Assembly: GCF_000226095.1 (NCBI RefSeq)
Contig: NC_016478.1
Location: 1,974,001-2,038,000 of the forward strand
Direction: 5' to 3'
From: Thermothelomyces thermophilus ATCC 42464
Lineage: Eukaryota; Ascomycota; Sordariomycetes; Sordariales; Chaetomiaceae
Length of the DNA: 64,000 bases
The translations under genes and the position numbers were made by a program. Positions 22,986 to 35,900 of this stretch are shown here, piece after piece. The notes under the pieces are model-generated. The model did not search any database and had not been told where the DNA came from. It saw only the letters and a program-made list of their open reading frames with translations. How positions within the stretch are numbered: position 1 is the first letter of the stretch; every line of letters begins with the position of its first letter.

Positions 22986-25900
22986 AAGCTAGACGGGGCA
23001 AGGGAGAAGGCATCGGGAAGAGGGCAATGATAGACTGGTCGGGTGGCCTGGTTGGTTCCCTTTGTGTTGTTGTGTATTTGGCGACTGCCTGCTGCTGCTG
23101 CTGTCAGGTGCTATACTGCTGTGCTGCTTTTTGTGTACATCCCAAACAGACTCTGATGCTGTGCATGTCGTGTAGTAGGTAATCTGTACGTGTCCGAGGT
23201 GGCCGGGGGGGGGGGAGGAGGGGAAGAGGAAATGAGGGAAAGAAGCGAGCTTTTGCGTCCTACCTAGACTTGGCCTGTTATTTTCTGGCAATTGCATCCT
23301 ACTCTGGTTGTTGCCTACTCCGCCCACTTCTGCCTCCGTCCTTCGCAGTTGGATGCCCGTCACTTGCGTGCGGACGGCAGTTACACGGGGCATGCGGCTG
23401 ACTGGTTAACACAGGGGTTAACACAAGCGGAAAGCGGCGTTGAGTTTCAAGACGGCCGGTTCTTCGTTTCTACATTAGGAAATGTGTAACCGTGTTACAC
23501 CCCCTCCCCACCTCTTTTCCTTACACCGACTTCATTCTCCCGTACGGATTAAGTTTTGAAATCAGCCACTCGAGGCTGACTTATTGACCGCCATTCCACG
23601 TTAATAATAGAGCGCGCGTAGTAGCAGCCCGCCCGTTGATGTCGATGTGGGGGGGAGGAGGAGGTGGGCTACAAGTCTATCCGCTTTGTCTTCATCCGGC
23701 GACGGATGGACGGCACGGGATAACCCGAGTCGGAGGTGCTCACAACTCGATGCTTGCCCCATTTTTACCTCACTCAACTGGCGTTCGTCTTCTGACATAT
23801 GTCGTGATTGGGCTTCGTGTCTGCTGTGTCATGTCGACGCGGGCGAGAGGAAAGGAACCTTGCGTCGTTTTCGACCGCTTTTTCGTTACTCTCGGGGCTG
23901 TTGGCGGATGGAACGGGGGCTATAGTAATTGAAAAAGCTGAGTTGAGGAGAGCCAGCCGCGCGAGGCTTGTGACACTCCCACATGCTCTGTGGGGGATGG
24001 GATACATGGTCGCATGAGCTGATAGGGCGCTCTGCCGTCTCGAGATTTGAGATTTGGAATTGTGGGGGTGACTGCCATGTTTGTCAACCAAAGTAGCTTG
24101 CTACGTCGGGCACCCGGCCTCAACCTCGAGAAGGTGCCACCGGGCATTGACACAATTCGCAGTCGAGTTACTAGGCGGGGATAAGCCGCTCTACTATATA
24201 GATAGGTATATATATGTGTGTGTGTGTCTCTCATTGTCCGGCCGTGTTTGTCGGGGGAAGTTCTCATCGTCCTTGCTCTCTCCTGCTAAGCTCCTCGAGG
24301 AGCTTGCTCGGTATTCGGAAAGAAGAGGTCTCGAAGCGCCTATTCGCCCAAGCCAAGCGCCACTTACGAGACGCCGGACTTTGCTCGGGCTTTGGCCAGA
24401 ATTTTTTGTCGCGAGCTATCCCCGAGCTTTTATTCACCACGCTACCAGCATTTAACACCCAGCGCTACCCTCCACCAGCGGCTCGCCAAGGGGGTTGGAT
24501 GCTACAGAAAAACCGTTCAACGCACCGTCTCCACCGCAGATCACCCGCACCACCAGCCTGGGTGTACCCGGTATTATTACATACATACGGATATACACCA
24601 GATATACGGATATATAAATTAATCCGTACGTACCCATCACCTCTTCGTCACCATGGACTCTGTCATGTGTCCCTGCACGGCGTGCTTCGCCGCGACGCGA
24701 GGGTATCCCGCGGTTGTCGGACCGCAACAGCACGCCAATCGCCACTACTACCTCCGACCCAACCTGGACTTTTTCCGAGGTAAGAAGGGCAGGATGTTCG
24801 GTCGGCTGCGGCGGGTCCGCACCATCGAGAGCACAACGTCGACCCTGGTCGGCCTGACCGCCCACGCGCAGCCCATGGCTGTTTTGGACAGAGAGTGAAA
24901 AAGAAAGTGTTTCTGGGAGATCAAAGTTTTACGGGTTACGAAGGCATCAGCATTGGCGTCGGATAGGTTAATAATATCTTGAAGGGGAAGGGGTGGGGGT
25001 GGGTGGTGGTTAGGTTGTGTTACAGGATTGAGGCACTCGGAGGCCAGCCGGGGAGCCATTCGTCGCAGTGGTGCTCCAGTTATTCCGGGTCGCTCCTATA
25101 AGGGCATCAGAGATGCGACGCAGAAGGGAGAAACGAGGAAACCAGGAGAAGGAAAGATTGAACGGCGCCGACAGGTGTTGAAAACGGGAGCAACAGGAAG
25201 TTCTAGTCATTAATTAGATGAAACGGGAGGGGGGCCGAGAGAAGAGCTGAAGGGACGAGGTGGTGTTTGAAGGCTCGGTAAGGCAGGTTGAGAGAAAAAC
25301 TTGACGGGAGATGGGTAGAGCGGACTAGTAGCGATAACTCCAGGTGCGGAATGCAACATTATAAGGAGGAAGACATTGCCAGTTACTTACTTTACCAGCA
25401 TGCTTGAAGCAAGGGCTATGAGACGTGTAGTAGGGAGGCCAGGAGCAGACGGAAGGGCAGATGTTAAGGAGGGTAGGAAGATGGACATCCCACATAAGAT
25501 CGGGAACTTACCTGGGGTTATATACCAGGAGCTTAAGATGTTAACAAATCGTGATCCTCATAATGGGAATCTTGCTAGGCTGTGCATGAGAAGAAGATTA
25601 GACAGTTTATTGAGCTGGAGATTGATGGGCTGATGCGCATGAAGCTGTGGGTTGAACCTCGAAGTTTGCCCGTCCTAAGTAATTACTCCGTAAACATGTA
25701 AACGGGCAGTATTACGGAGCCGAACGATCTAATTCCGGATTAATCAGCTTTGCACAACGGACTAGCCCCGCACTGTATGGCAAGAAACCGATAGGCGGGC
25801 ATCTCACTATGATTAGGCTTCTTGCTACAAGTGCTAAAGTGGGTTGCGAGGCCGTTGATCAGCTCCGTATGTCCTGATGGAGCGGAGAGGAAATGATGAT

Positions 25901-28148
25901 TCCTCTCACGAACGTGCAGGTCGTTATGGTGGTTGCTCATCCGATTGGCCGTTCTTCCGCACTCTGGTACTACATGTAAAATAGTTACCCTGACTGTGGT
26001 TGTTACAGGATTTGACTATCCGTACATAAGACAGCAGGCAGGCAGACAGGCAGGCAGGCTCCGTACTAGTGGGTCAGATCCGACTGACCCACCAACAGGG
26101 ATGAAGGACCAGGGTTTAACATGTATTTAGACAACACCTCCAAGTGCCTCCGGCACTTGAGAGAATCAACGCATCTTTTATCACCACTTCTGAGGCTTAT
26201 ACGAGAGTTCCAGGAGTGCCTGCCACAGCGCTTATACCGCTGTGGATAGTTGACCACTGCAGCATATCTGACCGTGCTGTAGCAGTGGTGTACGCTTCGC
26301 GCACCTCTGATCGGACCCCACAGTAGGCATGAAGCTTCGCTTCAAATGCACCCTCGATTGTGTGAGAGAGGGAAAGAGCACCGGGGGATGCCAAGAGTAC
26401 AGCATCCAATGGGTGTGCAGATTACTCTGGAGGGTTAGCCGTTTATATATTCCGTAGAAGCGAAGCTCCTTCGAATCATATCAAGAACGATTTTTAGCAT
26501 AATTACATCTCATTTCCACATCCTTGGGTGACCATGACTTGACCTCTGGTGAAGGGAAAACAAAGACGAAGAACATTTTTTGATTTTCACAATATAAGTA
26601 GACTTACGCCAGGTAGATAATCAGTGTTTGGCATAATACTCTAAGGTACCTATGTAGACAAGAGGGTGTCAGGTTCCTCCATCCTCCTCTCTCCCTTAAC
26701 ACTTCCCTGAGCTCGAAGAGCAATAGCACCCCTGAAGTCTAAAGTTCTTAATCACTTCTTCCTTAGAAATGTTTTGCTTGCACCGAAGACCATGAGCGAC
26801 ACTTGTTCTGTGCACAGTCTTCATTCCCGACCTGCATCAGACGTGATGAAGCTTCTAACAGCATAATTACACGACAACACCCACATATCAAGAGCTCTTC
26901 CGTCCCATCTCGTCGATTCTATGTGAGCACCGTCTTTGACATTAGAAGCCCGACGCTGTCCCGCCTTGCTTTGATAGTCACATTCTTGCTGCGACACCCA
27001 TGGATTACATTCTTGTTCCCTTCCTCCATCACGCCTCTCGCAGCAGATCCAGAGTCCGTCGCCTTGGCTTCCTTTCCATTTCCTGAAATATTCTGCCATT
27101 CATTATTCAAACTTTCTTTCCCGGTCTTCTCAACTTCCTGCCCAATCAGCCAATTCCCCCCAGCAACCAACCCCCCTCGCCACAGACTGGTCATTGACGG
27201 GTTAACGGTTAACGGCAAGAGAGCCCTTACTGCGTCGATGACCTTATATTTCCTTTTCTTCTACATGCTATATATCTTGCAGATTTCAAGCCTAGGCTTT
27301 TTTGCAGTGCTTCCTGGCTGCCTTTGTGGCTTTGGCTTTGGCCGTTCGCCGCCCGCTCAGAGGACATAAACATGTCATTTCCGCCCGTTTCTTTGGCAAT
27401 CTTGTTCCCACCAAGCCATGAATCAGAAAAACAGAAGAGACCGCAGTCATGTGCGGCAGACAAAGGTACGTTGTTGTGCAAAGTTACACTAGGATTTGGA
27501 GCACTCGAAAACCTTTTGGCTTGAGCAAATGGGAGGGCTTATTAATTACTGTTGGGCTATGACCTTGGCACTAATAATTAGCATCTCACGATGTATCGCC
27601 GTGTCTTGACAAACTGTATTAAACAGATGGTCTAGTTTCTTGTTCTCACAGTCCTTAATAAGCAGCAGGCGTGTTGCGTTTTTAAAGGGCGAGTCGGCAG
27701 TTACTCCTTACTCCTTCCCCCTTTTAGTTATTAACTACCTTATTCGCCCCCTTTTTCTCAGTGAGAGGCTTCAGACTGACAATAGGATTGGAACAGAAGC
27801 GTCCTACACCTTAGATGAGCATGACGCCCTTCAGACGGCTACGAATGAGCACGGTTTAGCTATCGATCTTGCCAAACGTGTAAGAAATCGTCTGAACGTC
27901 CCACCAGCAGTCGTTCGGATATCTCTGGCTGTGCCTCATACCTAGCACAAGTACTCGTCGCATGCCTGTCGCGCGCCTTTCGTCGGATGGCCTGAGATAC
28001 GATTAAACCTCGTTCTACCGTACCTGTTAATGTCTCATATAGCCCCTCTTACACCAACCCCCCTCTCCAAAAAAAAATCATTTCCTCGCGTTAACTCACA
28101 CCCCCCTTTCGTCGCATTGCTTTTCAGACGGCTAATTTCGTCTCATAG
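22986..28148. other. Gene-poor block of about 5 kb
   Basis: No gene could be supported over 5.1 kb, the longest such stretch here. Open frames (for example 24653-24898, 25376-25633, 26803-27369) lack family motifs and look like chance. Composition is AT-richer from about 25.3 to 28.0 kb. It contains a G-run near 23207-23216, a short TG repeat near 24215-24227, a CAGG-type repeat at 26032-26060 and a TACTCCGTA motif (25684-25692). Segments around 25.0-25.6 and 26.1-26.5 kb could be decayed repeats, but no family could be named. Any upstream exon of the gene that begins near 28149 would lie at the right end. Confidence 0.45.
26032..26060. repeat. CAGG-type microsatellite
   Basis: An imperfect array of CAGG/CAGA units within the gene-poor block. 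Confidence 0.8.
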
Positions 28149-30776
28149 ACACGTACATCGTCTCCTTCTGCAAGAGGAGTAGACGAAAAGAAGTCTTCCG
28201 ACACTTTGTGCGGCACTGAGATCTTTGAGGGGTGCGATAAAGGAGAGGAGGAGGAAGAGGAGGATGAGGATGGGGCAGACTACTGGGCAGGCGGGGACGA
28301 GGAAGGGCAAGGGGAAGAAGATGACGAGGAGGAGTACGAGCAGGACGGCTCCGGCCTGCCACGGGCGGCGCGACACGTCTGGCTGAGCGACGAGGAACGG
28401 CTCCGCGTCGCGTTCAGGCGGGCCCGGGCCAGCGCCGAGAAGGTCGACCTCGACCGGTCCCCCTTCTTTCCCCGGACGGTGGCCGAGTACGTCGGTCTCA
28501 AGGCGGACATGCTGGCGGCCAGGGCCGCCCGGCTGCGAGCCAAGGTGAGGGAGAGGGAGAGGATGCTACGGGCGCGGACAACGGCCCGGTGGAAGAGACT
28601 GTTTGTGGTCGGCCGTTCGGGGGAGATCGAAGAGGTGATGGTCCCGGTCTATTTCGGGGACAGGGAGGAGCGGGAGGGCGCCGTGCCGGCCAGGGCCAGG
28701 CCTCGTTCGACTGCCGAGGACGGGAAGCCGGCTTCCCATCAGAGTCGAGCACGGTAGGTTCATCCTTTCTCGCTCTCGCTTTTTTACCTGCTGCCGTCGC
28801 ACTCAATGGCCGCCAGGCCTTGCTGACTGACCTGATCGACGTAGCACTGGCCAGGCCAATGCGGGCTGCCCCCGGATTCCAAAGAACCTTAGCCCTGGAC
28901 CAACGTAAGTTAAGAGGAAATCGCCATATTTTGTTGAACCATCCTTCACTAACCTGTCTCTACGACTCGCAGGAGCACCCCTGGCATCTTCGCTTACTCG
29001 GCAGCCCCCGATGTGGTCGCACCCCGAGGGAGGGATTTCGCAATCTGGGAAGCCATTCACCTCCAGAAAGTTGACGAGGAAAACCCGGGGCGTTCGGGTG
29101 ACGCAGCTTATCCCGCTATCAAACCCAAAGGCACCGACAGCTTCTCCCCCGGCTCCTTGTTGCCCGCGGGTCCTATCGGCGCAGCCACCGGACATGGACG
29201 CACCAGCTCGGCCACCATCCTCAGAGAGGTTGCCGCGCATGCCGCCTCCCGTCGCGGCAACCCCGAGGGTAGTAGTGTTCAGATCCAAGCTGATGACGGG
29301 CTAAAGACCCAGTCCTCCCCGTTCGAAGACGACGTCTACGACTCTGACTCTTCCTTCACCCCGAGTGACTACCGACCCGGGCTCAGACACGCCACGAGCG
29401 TGATGAGCCGAGCTGGGATGGAGAGCTCAGACGAGGTCGGGAGCAGTTCCGGCTCTTCGAACGGCTCTACTCCGACGGGTTATGTGACGTACCTAACAGC
29501 TTTGGTCGAGACTGAGGTAGACATGAGGTCTGAAATCGAGCCGAGGTCCAAGACGGACGAACACCACCTCGGGGACATAGGCAGCGGCCAGGACGAGATC
29601 CGGGAGGGACCAGACGGCTCGAGTTCCCCCTGTTTCGCTCTCAATAACACTCTCGCCCACAAGCTTCAGGTGCATAAGACGCCGAGCGGCAAGGTGGGAA
29701 GCAGGCAGGCCGAGGAAATGGAGGGCGAACCCGGACATTTGGACAATGGCTCAGTCCAAACCCACAACATGCGAGATCATGTCAAGGGGACCAAGAACAA
29801 CAACAATAACAACACCAAGACAAGAGAGCAGCACGCCCTGCTTGGGGACGACGACACCTACGACACCGACGATCTCGTAGACACACACCGGCACGAAGCA
29901 GCAGGCCTCCCCGTCCCCGCCGCGCACTCGCGCCGCACGGAACTCTTCCCTCCACTACCGCCGCCGCCGCCGATGGTACCCCAGCTAGCGACCCTCGCGC
30001 TCAGCGCGCGCGACGGCCTCACCGCCGTGTTTGCCCGCCGCGGCAACCCTTTCTCCCCGGCGCCGCCGGAATGCGACTGGCCCGGCGTCGCGGAGCTCAC
30101 GGCCGAGGGCGACGGCCGCGTCAAGCGCTGGGATCCGAACTGCTACCGCCGCCGCCGCAGACGCCATCATGACCATCATGACCATCATGACCACCACGAT
30201 TTACTCTCCTCCTCCACCACCACCACCACCACCAACAACAACACCATCCCCCGCCAAAGTGACCCGGGGCTCGGCCGCTTCCTGCCGGTCCCGCGCCTGC
30301 GAGACGTCGTCGACCCGCGGCTGGGCCCGGGAGCAGCAGCGACAGCAGCAGCAGCATTAGCGGCGGCGGCGGCGGCGGCGGCGAGAGACACCCAGACGCA
30401 CCCGGAACACCAGGCACACCAGGCGTACCAGGCGGCGGCGGTGCTGCCGTGGGAGGTGAGGGCCATGGCCGGGGAGCGGCGGTGGGATCTGCACGGGGAG
30501 CGGCGGATCTGGGAGATGTGGGGGTGGCCGTTCGACGACGACGACGACGAGGAGGAGGAGGAGGAGGAGGAGGAGAAAAATGGAGGGTGGGACCACCTTC
30601 GCCTCGTCGGGGCCGCTTCTGATGATGCTGCTGATGATGATGATGATGGGGGTGGGGATAGGGAGGAGGAGGTGGTGGTGAATGCTGGTTTTGCGGCTGG
30701 GGTTGCGATGGCGGAGCGCTTGATCCAGGATGATAATGACGACACCAATGATGCTGCCGAGCAGGAGGATAGCTAG
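28149..30776 (+). CDS. Repeat-rich hypothetical protein, 5' end unresolved
   Basis: Three phase-consistent exons are proposed: 28149-28753, 28855-28904 and 28972-30776. Introns have GTAGGT and GTAAGT donors and CCAG and GCAG acceptors; the 50-nt middle exon reads PMRAAPGFQRTLALDQ. The first listed exon has no in-frame ATG near its start and follows a plausible acceptor (GGCTAATTTCGTCTCATAG, ending 28148), so an upstream exon with the start codon is likely. The N-terminal part has an acidic Glu/Asp run and then the most protein-like block (RHVWLSDEERLRVAFRRARA and an Arg-rich helix containing ARRA-like repeats). The long C-terminal exon is low complexity: an Asn run, His-His-Asp repeats (30166-30200), Thr and Ala runs and a terminal acidic Asp/Glu block (30533-30585). 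I do not recognise a family. GC-rich triplet repeats dominate the 3' half, so orthologues may be hard to align. The 5' limit is uncertain. Confidence 0.55.
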
Positions 30777-32055
30777 CTATTGGGAGGAGGGCGTTGATAC
30801 TGCTGCTTGCAGGGAAGAGGATTGGGGCGAGCCCCCCCGGGTTTTGTAGGGAGGGGGGAGGATGATGCCCAGCTTGAGAGGCTGGTGACAGCGTTGGTTT
30901 GACTTGATCATTCTCAAGAGGAGGGAGGAGGGTGGTGCTTGACCGGATGGAGACGGAGAGAAGCCCAAGAAGAGTAGAGACAAGTCTTCTCGTGTGTGCT
31001 TTGCCTGCTAGGGTTGACAGGTCGGAGCCACACCCTTGGCCGGGCTTGATGCACCACGAGGTCGGCACCGAGTATCCGATCAGCGCTGTGGGAGATGCAT
31101 CCAGCTAAAAGCAGGACGAACGGGCGAGCTTCTTTTCCATTTTTTTTCCTCCCGCCGCAGAGAAAATAGGCGGAATACGACATGACATGCCCCTAGACAA
31201 CATGCTCTTACGAGTTCTTTCCATCAATTTCCTGCATCCCTGCTCAGTACACAGCACGCATGATGCACTTGACCTACACGACGGCGCCCACCTTGATGCT
31301 TCTAGCCGCTGGCTGACGGAGCATTTTCCTGATAGCTGCATGGCCAGGCGATATTGGCCTTATTTCAGCAATTAATGGTAGCGAGATTGGCGCGGGACCC
31401 GGCAACTTGGTAACCCACAGTCCGTTATTTGTTTAAGTCGAGATCGGTCCACGGCAGACGAGCAGATCACTGTCAATCTCGCCAGTCCCGTTCGATCGAT
31501 GATCAATGAACGAGGTGGGCCAGGGCCGCTGATGCGTTGAGGACAGGGGCCTGTCGAGCTGAAATACTACTAAGTTTTGGAAATGTGTCGTGGTCGAGCT
31601 GCAAAAAGGCTGGTCTGCTGAGATCGGCCTATCCTGACCGACAAACACCCAGTTTCGAATTGGAACTCAAGGCGGTCGCAGGAGCCAGGCATCAAGAGCG
31701 CTGCGAAGAAGCACTTCATCAGATGACAAGTGGCGTTCCGCGGTCGGCGGGAGATGTGCGAAACGCTCTTTCTGCGGCTGGCCCCGACATCTGTTGCCAT
31801 TGGCTTGTAGGGGCCCGAGAAAAGAGCAGCGCGGCAAGGCCCCCGGGTCTTGGCTCGCGGCCGGTTCCCTGCCCGTTTCGTTTCAGATGCCCGCCCGTGG
31901 CTGCCTCACCCTTGCGGCCGCGCCCGTTGGGGGGTGCGAAGCGAGGTGATGCAAGGCACAACCGGGAGCGCTGTGGCCGCCAGATGCCGTTGCCCTTTTC
32001 TGGACTGACCAGAAAATTCACTCTCGTTTTCTTGCATTTTTTTCTTCCAATCCCC

Positions 32056-32101
<46 letters not shown>

Positions 32102-32916
32102 GTTTCGATGATGGGAAACGGCGAGAAGAGGATGAGACGGCTTTCTCCGCCTTGGTGCGAGATCACACACACTAGTGTACGAAGTAGTAGTGTGTAGCCT
32201 ACTTGAACTGTGTGGTACCCCGAGGTACTGTTTGATGTGGAAACAGCTCTGAACCTCGCCAATAGAGAGACCTGCAGTGTACTCGCGCAGAATGATTGCA
32301 GCCGTCCGAAGTGCACACAACAAACTGGGAAAAGCAAAATCTGATTGCTCGACTCACGTCAGCGATGCTCGACAGCATTAGATAGTCTTGCACGGAGACC
32401 CTCTCGCTAGGAAAAAGGGCGGGATGGGGCCATGATTGCCCCGAGTTCAACGTACCGCTCCTGTAATTGCATGTCCCGCTCAGTGAGCGACTCCTCCCCC
32501 CTGCCCATGGCCCCATGGTCGAGGGCTGCCCTCCTCCACATTTATTCCATTCCCGTCTTGCTGTCCCCTGGAAACGCAACGGCATTGCAGAGCGCATGCC
32601 CACTCAGAAAACAACACCCGAGGACCTTCCAGAGTTGAACGACCTCCAACCCATAAAGTCTCGGCCCTTAGCACCACGTTCCCGGGCCGACAACGGTCGA
32701 GCGATCAGTCGCAGTGCGCGGTCGAGCACGCAGCCGCTCGTTCCTCCCCTCGCAACTGCTAACCTACTATAGGTCATAGTCCCATGAGCACACGACTCGG
32801 CGCTTGAGCTTTCCAATCATCGTTCAAACAGTTCGCCAGTGGTACCTCCGCCACACGCAAATCCGTGACGGCGAGAGTGTGCCCAACGAATAAGCAGTTC
32901 GACGCACAACGTAACC
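30777..32916. other. Intergenic region, 2.1 kb
   Basis: It contains the 3' flank of the repeat-rich gene and the promoter of the Gyp5-type gene. Apart from the C12/T37 tract described separately there is nothing recognisable. The 212-codon frame at 31537-32175 is judged to be chance. Confidence 0.5.
32052..32100. repeat. C12-T37 homopolymer tract
   Basis: Twelve C (32052-32063) run directly into 37 T (32064-32100). On the minus strand this reads A37 G12. No gene, target-site duplication or retroposed body is apparent next to it. Such tracts are also prone to sequencing error. Confidence 0.85.
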
Positions 32917-35900
32917 ATGTCCGCCAGCGAAGAGACGGTGAAGCAGGAGCAGCCCCCCGAGACCAGGGAAATGGGGGAGACGGGCAAGGTTGACGAGACG
33001 CACAAGACACAAGACGCAGAAGAGACGCCTGCAGCGGACAAGGGTGCCGGGGGAGAACAGAGACCACCTTCCCAGGATGGTTCCGAAAGAGACACGGTAT
33101 GCTCTCCCTTTGCCGTCTTGGCCATGCGCAGCCCAGAAACCCTGCGATCCCGGCGGAAGGCGCCCGCCACTCTCGGTTGCCAGCGCCATACTGACTTGTG
33201 CAACGTTGTTCTGCAGGACAGTTTTGAGGATGCCGTCGAGACCGGGTCGCTGAGGTCACTGACGAAACGCCAACAGCCTGTCAACCCTCTGCCCCTGCCC
33301 GCCGAGGAACAGACTGGTGCCGGCCACGAGGAAGGGGAGGAGGCATCACAGCCTGCTGCGGCGAACGGAGACGTCGATTCACAGGAGGCGACAGCAGAGA
33401 GGAAGATCCCCCGTCCTCTCTCGCAACTTTCTACCGGCTCTCTCGATAATGTAAACCTCGACGACGACGACGCGACAGCAACGACGGCCGAATCTCGGCA
33501 AGGCACGTCCCAGCAGCTGAAACTGAACGCTCGCGGCCCGTACCAACACGCTAACTCCCTCCCAGTGAAGAGCCCCCCGCCAGAGAAGGCGTCCAAGACC
33601 ATGTCCTTCAGCAGCATAACCAATGCGCTGCCGCCGATGCCGTGGTCGCCGCCCGCCACCGAATCCCGCTCAAAGAGCCCCCCTGCTGCTGCTGCTGCTG
33701 CTGCTGCCCCCGCCCCCGCCCCCGCCCCCGCGCCAGCGTCGACGGGGAGGAAATTCAACAGCCCGTTTTCGTGGCTTTCGCGAAGCTCCTCCAAGGAGCC
33801 TCCCGCGGCTCAAGCTGCTGCCCCGTCAACCCGGAGAAACACGGCTAGCTCGGTCGCCACTCTAACTAGCAATCCGGAGATGATGCTGAGTAAACTGGAG
33901 GAGGAGAGGGCTGGGGAGGATGGGACGCGCAACAGTCTCAAGGACCGCTTCAAGGCACTCCGCTTGAAGGAAGAGGCGGTAGCTGCCCCGGCCGAGGACG
34001 GCAAGACGTTGGCCGTAGCTGGCGACGGCTCGGAAACCGCGGTCGCGGCGCAGCCACCCGCTTCCCCCCTGCCACCAAATCCGGACAAGAATCTCGCGCC
34101 GGGAACCGCTTCGGGTGTCACAGCCGGGCCGTCTTCTATCGCCGACGCCCCGGTGGACTGGGATCTCTGGCAGAAGGTGGTCAACGAGGGCCCCGCCGCC
34201 GTTGCTCGGTCAAGCCCGGAGGAACTCAACAAGGCGATCGCGACTGGCATCCCGAACGCTATCCGTGGCGTCATCTGGCAGGTGCTCGCCCAGAGCAAGA
34301 ACGAGGAGCTAGAAGCCGTCTACCGCGAACTCGTGGCACGGGGTACCGACAAGGAGAAGAAGGACAAGAACAGGCAGAGTAGCGGGACAACAATAAGCGC
34401 TACCATGAACGGCAGTGCCAAGGGTTCGGCATCATCTGCCTCTTCTGTTCACTCGGATGGCTCCGGCTCAAATGGTGTCCCGTCTCCGACCGACAAGGAC
34501 TCGGATTCCATCAACAAGAAGGCCCCGGCTCTCTCGGCTGCCGAGCGGCAGAAGAAGGAGAAGGAGGACTTGGCCATGCTGCAGAAGCTCGAGAAGACCA
34601 TCAGGAGAGACCTCGGTGCTAGGACTAGCTTCTCCAAGTTTGCCGCCGCCCAGGGGCTCCAGGAGGCCCTGTTTGGCGTCTGCAAGGCATACGCCCTGTT
34701 CGACGAAGCTGTTGGCTATGCTCAAGGCATGAACTTCCTCATCATGCCGCTTCTCTTCAACGTGAGCCACCAAAACCCCCCTCCCCCCCTTTTTTCGTGT
34801 GTGTGTGTTTTGCATAAATTGTCCTTTCCTTGTTTTTGACGCTTTGTAGATGCCGGAAGAGGAGGCATTCTGCTTGTTAGTGCGCTTGATGAACCAGTAC
34901 CACCTCCGCGATCTCTTCGTGAACGACATGCCCGGCCTTCACCTCCACCTCTACCAATTCGAGCGGCTGCTCGAAGATTTCGAGCCAGCACTCTACTGCC
35001 ACCTTCGGCGACGTGGCATCTCGCCCCATCTCTACGCTACCCAATGGTTCCTGACCCTCTTCGCCTACCGCTTCCCGCTACAGCTCGTCCTCCGCATCTA
35101 CGATCTGATCCTATCCGAAGGCCTCTCTGCTATTCTCAAATTCGGCATCGTCCTCATGCAGAAGAACGCGGCTGCCCTCCTCGCCATTCCCGACATGACC
35201 CAGCTTACCAACTTCCTCAAGGACCGCCTCTTCGACGTCTACATCGACTCCGCTCCTTCCTCCAATTCCATCCTCGAGAACGGTTTCTTCGGCAGCTCCT
35301 CCAGCAGCATTGATAAGGAGGTCTACCGCGCGGACCAGCTCGTCCGCGATGCGTGCGAGGTCAAGATCACGCCCGAGATGCTCAAGGCGTACCAGGCCGA
35401 GTGGGAAGAGAAGACGCGCGCGGAGCGGGAGCGCGAGGCGGAGCTCGAGGCGCTGCGCGCCAGCAACGCCAGCTACGCGATCCGCATGCGCAAGCTCGAG
35501 GAGCGTCTGCAGCAAGTGGACGCCGAGCAGGCATCGCTGGCAACCGAGCTGGTGCACACCAAGGTGGAGAACGACGAGCTGCGTGACGAGAACGAAGGAC
35601 TCAAGATCCAGGTGCAGGAGTTGCGCATCGTTATCGAGAAGCAGCCCGCGGAGCTGGAGATGGCTTGGCAGCAGGAACGTGACGACCTCATGAAGCGGAA
35701 CGAGAAGGTGCACGAGGAGAACCAGCGCCTCGAGAAGGAGCTGTCGGAGCTCGAGGAGGAGCTGGTGCAGACAAAGATGCGCTATGCAGAGGTGAGCCAC
35801 GGTCCACTATACATCCCCCCCTATCGAACCCCTCCATGGTGTTGCTTGTCGACTGTTGATGGACACACACTGACACGACGATGATAGATCAACTCGGCAC

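Noticed and set aside
24653-24898. 81-codon frame with a good start context (CACCATGG)
   Set aside because: No recognisable family, a splice-donor-like GTAAGA inside, and no supporting neighbours. Transcript data would be needed to accept it.
25000-26460. Impression of a decayed transposable element in the gene-poor block
   Set aside because: No terminal repeats, target-site duplication or recognisable coding domain could be established by eye, so no element is called.
26803-27369. 188-codon frame in the gene-poor block
   Set aside because: It starts with a non-ATG codon in part of the frame, its composition follows the local pyrimidine richness, and no domain is visible.
31537-32175. 212-codon frame running through the C12-T37 tract
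   Set aside because: Its length depends on the homopolymer coding Pro and Phe; no protein-like features.
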